Positions 1-5,383 of a stretch of DNA of 13,453 bases are shown here, one piece after another. The stretch spans positions 1 through 13,453 of the forward strand of contig JACZTE010000002.1 of NCBI GenBank assembly GCA_022573935.1, given 5' to 3'. Positions within the stretch are counted from its first letter, which is position 1, and each line of letters opens with the position of its first letter. The position numbers and the translations under genes are program-made. The DNA is from Chloroflexota bacterium (GTDB lineage Bacteria > Chloroflexota > Dehalococcoidia > DSTF01 > RBG-16-68-14). The notes beneath the pieces were generated by a model. That model saw only the letters and a program-made list of their open reading frames with translations, ran no database searches and was not told the origin of the DNA.

Positions 1-110
1 AATCTAGTGAGGGCGCTGTTCGATGCGTAGGTGACCACCTCGGTCTGGTCGGCCTCGCTCAGGGCCAGGGCGCGGTCGGCCAGGTTCTTGAGATCCTTCT
101 CGTCGAGCAT
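1..110 (-). CDS. TldE/PmbA-family protein, N-terminal fragment (runs off window)
   Basis: The minus strand from ATG at 110 reads 36 complete codons before the edge. The fragment begins MLDEKDLKNLADRAL and continues with an ADQTEVVTY segment and an SALTR segment. This resembles the N-terminal strand-helix region of TldD/PmbA (peptidase U62) proteins, where a self-recognition strand and a conserved Thr/Arg segment open the fold. The start is well supported: GGAGGTG lies just upstream, inside the last codons of the preceding amidohydrolase, and only 2 nt separate that gene's TAA from this ATG, so translation is probably coupled. TldE is the non-catalytic partner of TldD in a heterodimeric zinc protease, and a tldD gene lies at 5384-6826. 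With 36 residues visible, a second TldD cannot be excluded; the TldE assignment rests mainly on the catalytic TldD being elsewhere. Confidence 0.72.
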   Translation of the reverse strand, partial: MLDEKDLKNLADRALALSEADQTEVVTYASNSALTR

Positions 111-112
111 GG

Positions 113-958
113 TTACACCTCCAGCTTCAGCACGCGCTTCGCGTTATCGATCAGCACCTTCTGTCGCACGGCCTCGTCGAAGCCGAGGGCGTCGAAGTCG
201 TTCAGCCAGCGCTCGGGGCTGATCACCGGGTAGTCGGAGCCGAACATCACCTTGTCCTGGACCAGCGTCTTCGCGTACTGCACCAGCAGCGGCGAGAAGT
301 ACTTCGGAGACCAGCCGGAGAGGTCCATATAGACGTTCGGCTTGTGCACCAGCATCGCCAATTGCTCGTCCTGCCAGGGGAAGCTGGGGTGGGCCATGAT
401 GATCGTCAGCTCCGGGAAGTCGGCGGCCACGTCGTCGATGTAGGGGATCGGGCGGGCGTACTTGAGCTTGATGCCGCCGCCGCCCGGCCGGCCGATGCCC
501 ACGCCCGTCGTCCCGGTATGAATGAGCACCGTCATCCCCAGCCCCTGCGCCATCTCCCAGAGCGGGTAGAAGCGCTGATCGTTCGGGTAGAATTCCTGCT
601 GCTGGGGATGGAACTTTAGCCCGCGGAGGTTCAGCTCTGTGAAGCAGCGCTCCGCCTCACGCACCGCCGCTTGGCCCTTCCAGGGATCGACGGAGCCGAA
701 GCCGGCGAACTGCTTCGGGTAGCGCTCCACAAGCTCGGCGATGTAGTCGTTCGGCACAGGCTTCGTGCCGGAGGCGGTCTCGAAGTCGATCTGGAAGAGC
801 ACGCCGAAGATGTCCAGCTCCGCGTAGTACTCGGCCATCTCCTCCGCCGTCTCGTGCGTAATCGCCGAGCGAAAGTAGGCCTGCACGTCCGGGTCGCTGG
901 TGAGGGTGCGCCGGCCGGGCGCCGGCGGGTGGATGTGGACATCGATCGCGCGCACCAT
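113..958 (-). CDS. Amidohydrolase family protein (ACMSD-like metal-dependent hydrolase)
   Basis: This is a 281-residue TIM-barrel amidohydrolase of the amidohydrolase-2 (ACMSD/5-carboxyvanillate decarboxylase-like) family, which hydrolyses or decarboxylates small carboxylated substrates with one metal ion. Visible motifs, in barrel order, are DVHIHP with metal ligands His8 and His10, GLKFHP around His117, VLIHTG with His147, IIMAHPSFPW with His190, and FGSDYP with the catalytic Asp242. Length is usual for the compact members. The ATG at 958 has AGGAG about six bases upstream and is the best start. It is the first gene of a minus-strand pair with the TldE-like gene. Its leader contains a decayed zincin fragment (968-1054). 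The substrate cannot be predicted; the SDR, LLM and hydrolase neighbours suggest catabolism of organic acids or lactones, which is inference. Confidence 0.9.
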   Translation of the reverse strand: MVRAIDVHIHPPAPGRRTLTSDPDVQAYFRSAITHETAEEMAEYYAELDIFGVLFQIDFETASGTKPVPNDYIAELVERYPKQFAGFGSVDPWKGQAAVREAERCFTELNLRGLKFHPQQQEFYPNDQRFYPLWEMAQGLGMTVLIHTGTTGVGIGRPGGGGIKLKYARPIPYIDDVAADFPELTIIMAHPSFPWQDEQLAMLVHKPNVYMDLSGWSPKYFSPLLVQYAKTLVQDKVMFGSDYPVISPERWLNDFDALGFDEAVRQKVLIDNAKRVLKLEV

Positions 959-967
959 GCCGTGCTC

Positions 968-1054
968 CTATCGCTCTCCTGCGTTCGGCCTCCGTCTCCC
1001 GCAGCCGCTCGTCGCGATGCCGAAGTGGCGGGCTATCTCGTGGATGATTAGCTC
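968..1054 (-). pseudogene. Decayed C-terminal remnant of a minimal zincin metalloprotease
   Basis: Read on the minus strand, this segment aligns with the last ~90 bases of the intact zincin gene at 4078-4464, including 18 identical bases over the HExxH region and 13 more after one mismatch. It encodes IHEIARHFGI in place of IHEIAHHFGI, so the second metal-binding His of HExxH is changed to Arg. After GGCATC one base is missing relative to the intact gene. A further five bases are missing near the end, which brings a TAG back in register at 970-968. Nothing upstream of about 1054 resembles the rest of the gene and no start is present. It is therefore a dead fragment left by duplication, rearrangement or loss. 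The amidohydrolase ribosome-binding site begins immediately after its stop codon. Confidence 0.75.
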
Positions 1055-1065
1055 GACTGTCGGTT

Positions 1066-1094
1066 AGCGTACTAGCCTATCGCAGAACCGTCAA
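1066..1094 (-). promoter_or_regulatory. Possible sigma-70-type promoter for the amidohydrolase/tldE pair
   Basis: On the minus strand TTGACG (1094-1089) is followed after 17 bases by TACGCT (1071-1066). The -35 match is strong and the -10 match weak (three of six). It sits upstream of the zincin remnant, so the remnant would form part of an untranslated leader of roughly 100 bases. The rest of the gap up to 1247 shows an AAAGGAG ribosome-binding site for the plus-strand SDR and a CATAAT hexamer at 1179-1184 without a convincing -35. I see nothing else in it. Confidence 0.3.
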
Positions 1095-1247
1095 ACTCAG
1101 GCGTGCACCCAAGCTCAACGCAAGTGCTGTTCTGTCCGGGGACGCTTCGTCATAGTGTCCTAGCGTTAGCCGTGGCTGCATAATGGAGGGGGCTAGGTCG
1201 AAGGATCTGCACAGGCTACGTCTCAGCACTAGAAAGGAGCGAACGGA

Positions 1248-1997
1248 ATGTTCTCTCTGGAAGGCAAGGTAGCGGTCATCACAGGTGGTGCGGGCGGCAT
1301 CGGCCGGGCGACGGTGCGGCGCTTCGCGAGCGCCGGCGCCCGGGTCGTCGTCGCCGATGTGAACGACGCCCAGACACTTGCCGATGAGGTTGCCGGGCTC
1401 TTTGTGCAGACCGACGTCTCCGACGAGGCGCAGGTGGAGGCGCTGATGAACGCGGCCGCGTCAGCGCATGGCCGGATCGATGTCGTGATCAACAACGCAG
1501 GCATTCCCGTCGGAGGCGCTGCTATCGTAGATGTCGCTGCGGACGATGTTCGTCGCAGCTTCGGCACGAACGCGCTTGGCGCCGTCTACGGCATCAAGCA
1601 TGCGGTGCCGCACATGCAGGAAGGCGGCGCGATCATCAACACCGCCTCGCTCGCGGGCCTGCAGGGCATGTATGGCAGCGGGCCCTACGTGGCAGCCAAG
1701 TTCGCCGTCGTAGGCATCACGAAGACGGCTGCGCTGGAGCTTGCCGGCCGCGGGATCCGCGTCAACTGCGTCTGCCCCGGCAACATCGACACGCCGATGG
1801 GCGCATCGCCGGAGTTCGCGGCCGTGACGAACGCGATGACCCCGCTAGCGCGTCCCGGCAGGCCCGAAGAGGTAGCGGCGCTCTTCCACTTTCTCGCCTC
1901 GGACGACTGCCCCTACATCACCGGCCAGGCGATCTCTATCGATGGCGGGATGACCGCCGGCCCGAGCCTGCGGCTGGGAGACTTGATCAAGCAATAG
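1248..1997 (+). CDS. SDR family oxidoreductase (classical, probably NAD-dependent)
   Basis: A 249-residue classical short-chain dehydrogenase/reductase with a Rossmann fold. The cofactor motif TGGAGGIG spans residues 12-19. Asp37 at the end of strand 2 favours NAD(H) over NADP(H). NNAG is at 82-85, and the catalytic tetrad is Asn108, Ser134, Tyr147 and Lys151 (YVAAK). The CPGNIDTPM stretch and the C-terminal ITGQAISIDGG are typical of the family. The ATG at 1248 has AAAGGAG eight bases upstream. The gene is followed after 59 bases by the CruF-like gene on the same strand. The family oxidises alcohols or reduces ketones; the substrate cannot be told from the sequence. It is only distantly similar to the other SDR at 6998-7759, so it is not a recent duplicate. 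Confidence 0.93.
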   Translation: MFSLEGKVAVITGGAGGIGRATVRRFASAGARVVVADVNDAQTLADEVAGLFVQTDVSDEAQVEALMNAAASAHGRIDVVINNAGIPVGGAAIVDVAADDVRRSFGTNALGAVYGIKHAVPHMQEGGAIINTASLAGLQGMYGSGPYVAAKFAVVGITKTAALELAGRGIRVNCVCPGNIDTPMGASPEFAAVTNAMTPLARPGRPEEVAALFHFLASDDCPYITGQAISIDGGMTAGPSLRLGDLIKQ

Positions 1998-2009
1998 CCG
2001 AGCGGCTAT
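1994..2009 (+). terminator. Small stem-loop at the SDR stop codon
   Basis: ATAGCC and GGCTAT form a 6-bp stem around a GAGC loop, and the stem includes the SDR stop codon TAG. No U-run follows (CTTGC), so it is at best a weak attenuator or an mRNA 3'-end stabiliser rather than a strong intrinsic terminator. It falls between the SDR and the CruF-like gene. Confidence 0.3.
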
Positions 2010-2056
2010 CTTGCATCTCGCTGCTGCGGAATTCAAAGCCGAACACGGGAGAGTGA

Positions 2057-2887
2057 GTGGAAGAGCTAATCGCCATGCTGACCGAGCGCCCCTACGTGGT
2101 GGCGTTCCTCGTCTCGTTCATCGTCATCGCCTGGGCGGAGCGCGGCTGGCAACGCATGCTCTTCTGGCTTGTGAGCGGCACGTTCCTGGGCTGGCTGATG
2201 GAGTTCAGCAGTATCCGCACCGGCTTTCCTTTTGGTTTTTACGACTACCACGAGGAGAACTTCCCGAAAGAGCTGTGGATCGGCGGCATCCCCTTTTTCG
2301 CATCTCTTAGCTTCGCCTTCCTCACCTATTTCGGCTACTCCGTAGCCCGCACGCTCCTGTCCCGTCTAGAACGCAGAGGATCGGACCTCCAGCTCGCGAC
2401 AACTCCGCGCATGGATGGCGTGCTGCTCGTGTTACTGCTCGCGGCCCTGATCACTACCTGGGCCGACACGATCACGGACCCGGTGGCCCACCTGGGCAGG
2501 TACTGGTTCTTAGGCGATCTGTACACGTACGAGGGACAAGGTATCCACTTCGATGTACCGCTGAGTAACTACGCGGGCTGGATCTTCACCAGTCTGCTCA
2601 TCGTCTTCGTCAACCAGCGCTTCGACGACTGGCTGCGGGCGCGCGGAGCGACAGCCCAAGGCTTCTACCTACCGTTCAAACCGCTGTGGGCAGTCGGGAG
2701 CCTGCTCGGCAATTTCGCGTTCATGATCGGTGTGATGCTCTACCTTCTCGCCTCGGACGAGGTGCCAGCGTCGGTCTCGGTCGGCCAGATGCTGGCCTCG
2801 GGGCTCGCGTTGAGCGGGCTGTTCGTCGTCTTCGCCGCCGTGATGATCAGGCGCGGCCTGGCCCGCAAGCCGGAGCCGGTCTCCTAG
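2057..2887 (+). CDS. Carotenoid biosynthesis membrane protein, CruF/DUF422 family
   Basis: A 276-residue integral membrane protein with about seven hydrophobic segments (near 13-27, 33-50, 74-97, 121-140, 170-187, 208-232 and 241-264). It carries hallmarks of the carotenoid-biosynthesis family that includes CruF and the archaeal bisanhydrobacterioruberin hydratase: TGFPFGFYDY (55-64), IGGIPF, DTITDPV with Asp141-Pro142, and PLSNYAGW (168-175). Known members hydrate the psi ends of acyclic carotenoids (1,2-hydratase). GTG at 2057 is preceded by GGGAGA at a good distance; ATG at 2075 (codon 7) is an alternative. The gene follows the SDR and ends flush against the convergent LLM gene. No other carotenoid gene is in the window, so its pathway role is inferred from family alone. 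No gene symbol is given because CruF orthology cannot be separated from other subfamilies. Confidence 0.8.
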   Translation: MEELIAMLTERPYVVAFLVSFIVIAWAERGWQRMLFWLVSGTFLGWLMEFSSIRTGFPFGFYDYHEENFPKELWIGGIPFFASLSFAFLTYFGYSVARTLLSRLERRGSDLQLATTPRMDGVLLVLLLAALITTWADTITDPVAHLGRYWFLGDLYTYEGQGIHFDVPLSNYAGWIFTSLLIVFVNQRFDDWLRARGATAQGFYLPFKPLWAVGSLLGNFAFMIGVMLYLLASDEVPASVSVGQMLASGLALSGLFVVFAAVMIRRGLARKPEPVS

Positions 2888-4048
2888 CTACCCCTTCGCC
2901 CCCTGGTCGTGGTCGGCAATCGCCTTGTCGAGCGCCTTCTGGGTGCCGGCCATCAGATTGTCCTTGTTCTCCAACGTCCAGTCGCGCGAGCGCTTGATCC
3001 AGCTTGTGAGGTCTTGGAACTCCGGCATGACGTATCGCGCCATCAGCTCATAGCTGTGGTTGATCTTCTCGCGGGTCGTCCATTCGTTTGCGAGGCCTAG
3101 CAGGCAGCCGAAGCCTCCGGACAACTTCTGCAGCTTCTGGATGCACTCGATCGCCTCGTCCGGCGTGCCGACGATGCCACCGCCGAGGGCGTTCATTCCG
3201 TCGATGAGCTGCCGGCCTGTCTCGACCGGCTGGCGGCCGGGCGCGCCAAGCGTGTTGATCAGGTAGTCGTTGTACCAGGGCAGGATGCCCTCCTCGACAT
3301 CGGCGACCGCCTGCTCGTGCGTCTCCGACAGGTGGAACGGCACGACGAGACGCCAGTCCGCCCGATCGGGAGGCGGTTTGCCCGCCGCCCGCGCTGCCTC
3401 TTCGCAGAAGCCCCATTGCGTCTCCACCGCCGCGAGCCCCTCCTCCGTGTACGACGCGATGGAGAGCATGCCGGCGCCGTGCTTGCCGGCGGCCGTCATG
3501 CCGGCCGGGCTGATCGTGGACGCGACCGCGATTGGCATCGTGGGCCGCTGGTAGGGCTTGAGCTGCAGCCGAGCTTCGTGGAGCTCGAACCAATCGCTCT
3601 TGTAGGTAATCGGTTCGTCTTCGGTGAGGAGGCGGATGATGATCCCGAGCGCCTCGTCCATCCTCGGTCGCTGGGTGGTGGGTTCGAGGCCGAGCATATG
3701 GGCGTCGCTGGGCAACGCTCCCGGTCCGACGCCGAGCATCGCGCGGCCGCGCGTTAGGTGGTCGAGTAGGACGATGCGATCCGCGACGTGGAATGGGTGA
3801 TGGTAAGGTAGGCTGACCACCCCAGTGCCCAACCTGATGTTGGTAGTTCGCTCGCCCGCGGCGGCCAGGAACAGCTCGGGGCTGGCGATTAGCTCCCAGC
3901 CGCCGGAGTGGTGCTCGCCGGCCCAGATCTCGTCGTAGCCCAGCTCGTCTAGCCAGGAGCTCAGATCGAGATCTCGCCGGAGCGCGAGGGTAGGGTGCTC
4001 ACCGGCTCGGTGGAATGGCGCCATGAAGACGCCGAACTGCATGCGCAT
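2888..4048 (-). CDS. LLM-class flavin-dependent oxidoreductase (luciferase-like monooxygenase)
   Basis: A 386-residue bacterial-luciferase-like TIM-barrel protein, expected to use reduced FMN (or F420 in some branches) to oxygenate or oxidise organic substrates. Visible signatures are the N-terminal strand MQFGVFM, YDEIWAGEHH (38-47), RLGTGVVSLPYHHP (72-85), ADRIVLLDHLTRGR with VGPG (89-120), RPRMDE (127-132), and a substrate-lid region ending in GTPDEAI (304-310) and SYELMARYVMP (332-342). Length is normal for the limonene/alkanal-monooxygenase-like branch. An in-frame ATG exists at 4066, but AAGGAG sits six bases before the ATG at 4048, which makes the latter the likely start. It lies 29 bases after the zincin gene and is probably co-transcribed with it. 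Its stop codon abuts that of the convergent CruF-like gene with no space for a terminator. Confidence 0.92.
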   Translation of the reverse strand: MRMQFGVFMAPFHRAGEHPTLALRRDLDLSSWLDELGYDEIWAGEHHSGGWELIASPELFLAAAGERTTNIRLGTGVVSLPYHHPFHVADRIVLLDHLTRGRAMLGVGPGALPSDAHMLGLEPTTQRPRMDEALGIIIRLLTEDEPITYKSDWFELHEARLQLKPYQRPTMPIAVASTISPAGMTAAGKHGAGMLSIASYTEEGLAAVETQWGFCEEAARAAGKPPPDRADWRLVVPFHLSETHEQAVADVEEGILPWYNDYLINTLGAPGRQPVETGRQLIDGMNALGGGIVGTPDEAIECIQKLQKLSGGFGCLLGLANEWTTREKINHSYELMARYVMPEFQDLTSWIKRSRDWTLENKDNLMAGTQKALDKAIADHDQGAKG

Positions 4049-4077
4049 ATGTCGCTCCTTGTCCATCCGCGGCGGGG

Positions 4078-4464
4078 CTATCGCTTCCGCTTGTTGCGCT
4101 CGCGCTCCATCTCCTGCAACCGCTCATCGCTGATGCCGAAGTGGTGGGCTATCTCGTGGATGACCGTCTCTCGCACCCGCTCGACCAGGTCGTCATCGCC
4201 TCTCGACGTGAGTTCCAGGGGGCGCTGGAAGATGGTGATGCGATCAGGGGACACGAGGTTGTAGCCGGAGGTGCGGCGGGTGAGGGGGATGCCCTGGTAG
4301 AGGCCGAGGAGCGTCTGCCCGGATGGCACGCCGAGCGATCGTAGCTGTTGTTCGGTCGGTCGCTCCTGCACCTCTACGTCGACGTTACTCATCCGCTCGG
4401 CTATCTCCTCCGGCAGCGTTGCCACCGCCTGGCGAACCAGCTCCTCGAACGTTTCGCGCTCCAC
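4078..4464 (-). CDS. Minimal zincin metallopeptidase (PF06262 'metallopeptidase family' type)
   Basis: A small zinc-protease-like protein of about 128 residues. The motif HEIAHHFG (residues 103-110 from the GTG start) supplies the HExxH zinc-binding and catalytic residues, followed by ISDERL, as in the short bacterial zincins of PF06262. The GLYQGIPLTRR and ITIFQRPLE stretches are also family-typical. Substrates of this family are largely unknown. Start choice: ATG codons at 4479 and 4476 lack a ribosome-binding site, whereas GTG at 4464 has GGGAG five bases upstream and gives the usual N-terminus (ERETFEELV). TATGAT over the ATG pair may itself be a -10 box. It lies between the PIN toxin and the LLM gene. 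A degenerate copy of its 3' end is at 968-1054. Confidence 0.85.
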   Translation of the reverse strand: MERETFEELVRQAVATLPEEIAERMSNVDVEVQERPTEQQLRSLGVPSGQTLLGLYQGIPLTRRTSGYNLVSPDRITIFQRPLELTSRGDDDLVERVRETVIHEIAHHFGISDERLQEMERERNKRKR

Positions 4465-4563
4465 AGTAGCTCCCATCATAGCGAGAGGGCATGCGTTCGG
4501 CCAAACAGGGATGTGGTCGGATCGAAGATGCGTGGGCTCTAGGTGTGCGCTGTCGCTACGCTG

Positions 4564-4968
4564 CTAGCGTCCCGCTTCCGGCGTCGAGTCCATCTTCTGG
4601 GCGCGCAAGTCCGGCACGCTGTCGAACTCGGGGTCTTGGTGTAGCAACGTGAAGTCCCGCTGGAGCGCGAGCGCGGCGATCCATGCATCGGCCAACGAGA
4701 GACCGCCGCGGGACTTCACCTGCGCCGCTAGCCAGCCCCATGCGAGATCCGACTCCACGATCTCGACCGGCCAAGCGCGCAACGTCGCCACGATCTGCTC
4801 GACCTGCGTTCTCGGGAGCCGGCGCAGGAGCGTGTACTGGATCTCCATCACGGTCATGAAGGGGAGGGCGACCGGATCGTCGCCTTCCACGATCCGTTGC
4901 ACCTGATCGGCGCCCGGCTCATCGAGCAGCAGACGCATTAAGGCTGAGGTGTCGAGGACGTATCCCAC
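4564..4968 (-). CDS. vapC: PIN-domain ribonuclease toxin (VapC type)
   Basis: A 134-residue PIN-domain protein, expected to be an Mg-dependent endoribonuclease that cleaves tRNA, rRNA or mRNA when freed from its antitoxin. The acidic active-site residues are visible in order: Asp6 in VLDTSAL, Glu42 in TVMEIQY, Asp94 in LADAWIAALA, and Asp112 in LLHQDPEFD. Length matches chromosomal VapC proteins. The start is GTG at 4968, with AAAGG upstream, inside the 3' end of the antitoxin gene. The two reading frames overlap by 31 bases, which points to translational coupling in the usual antitoxin-first order. All catalytic positions are present, so the toxin looks intact. The cellular target cannot be predicted. 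Confidence 0.92.
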   Translation of the reverse strand: MGYVLDTSALMRLLLDEPGADQVQRIVEGDDPVALPFMTVMEIQYTLLRRLPRTQVEQIVATLRAWPVEIVESDLAWGWLAAQVKSRGGLSLADAWIAALALQRDFTLLHQDPEFDSVPDLRAQKMDSTPEAGR

Positions 4969-5297
4969 GAAGGCCTTTCCTCGGCCACACGCAGCTCCCG
5001 TCGGCGTTCTCGCTGGCGTTCCTGCTGCCGTTCCTGAAGAAACGACTGAAAGGTGATTCCGGTCCCTTTGAGGGCTCCTCGCAGGGCCTGTACGGGTTGT
5101 TGCGGTATCGGCAGCACGTGGATCGCCCCCTCTCGAATCTCCCAGTGTAGGCGCGTCCCATATTCGATCGTCAGCGCCTCTCGAATGGTCTTAGGTATCA
5201 CCGTTTGGCCCCGCTCGTAGACGCGCGACTCTTCCACGCGCTTTGCTGGCGTTGGCTGGTTCTTCCCAGCGTCGTATTTCACTCTTCGTTTTGCCAT
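4938..5297 (-). CDS. AbrB/MazE-fold antitoxin of the PIN toxin
   Basis: A 119-residue antitoxin with a swapped-hairpin AbrB DNA-binding domain at about residues 24-66 (RVYERGQTVIPKTIR, YGTRLHWEI, IHVLPI). The LRGALKGTG linker and a charged C-terminal tail (about 83-108, very rich in Gln, Arg and Glu) would wrap the toxin. A basic, disordered N-terminal extension of about 20 residues precedes the domain, making it longer than most AbrB-type antitoxins. The ATG at 5297 has a modest GGAAGAG ribosome-binding site. The reading frame overlaps the toxin start by 31 bases. Autorepression is likely: a palindrome lies inside the promoter (5322-5336). The antitoxin class is clear; whether to call it VapB is convention, so no symbol is given. 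Confidence 0.88.
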   Translation of the reverse strand: MAKRRVKYDAGKNQPTPAKRVEESRVYERGQTVIPKTIREALTIEYGTRLHWEIREGAIHVLPIPQQPVQALRGALKGTGITFQSFLQERQQERQRERRRELRVAEERPSWDTSSTPQP

Positions 5298-5317
5298 ATG
5301 CTCTTCCAGGTACGATT

Positions 5318-5346
5318 ATCTTATATGATTCATATATTGGCGTCAA
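5318..5346 (-). promoter_or_regulatory. Sigma-70-type promoter of the toxin-antitoxin operon
   Basis: On the minus strand TTGACG (5346-5341) and TAAGAT (5323-5318) are separated by exactly 17 bases. Five of six and four of six positions match the consensus. Transcription would start some 12-15 bases before the antitoxin ATG region. The stretch 5305-5375 is strikingly AT-rich compared with the GC-rich genes around it. Confidence 0.7.
5322..5336. promoter_or_regulatory. Palindromic operator in the toxin-antitoxin promoter
   Basis: TATATGA and TCATATA form a perfect 7-1-7 inverted repeat filling the spacer between the -10 and -35 boxes. This is the expected place and size for autorepression by an AbrB-fold antitoxin or antitoxin-toxin complex. 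That role is an inference. Confidence 0.6.
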
Positions 5347-5372
5347 GTATCATGCAGGATGATATTGATACT
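5346..5372. repeat. Second inverted repeat upstream of the toxin-antitoxin promoter
   Basis: AGTATCA (5346-5352) and TGATACT (5366-5372) are perfect arms around a 13-base gap. A nested pair, TATCAT (5348-5353) and ATGATA (5359-5364), shares the left arm. It abuts the -35 box and could be an upstream operator, or a stem-loop just after the tldD stop codon (5384). No U-run supports termination on the tldD transcript. Confidence 0.45.
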
Positions 5373-5383
5373 GAGTGATGCTG

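Noticed and set aside
1156..1184. CATAAT as -10 box of the first SDR
   Set aside because: No acceptable -35 hexamer at 16-18 bases, and the TG is one base out of place for an extended -10 element.
4554..4569. CGCTA/TAGCG hairpin at the PIN toxin stop
   Set aside because: The stem is only 5 bp, without a U-run on the minus strand. It is too weak to call a terminator.
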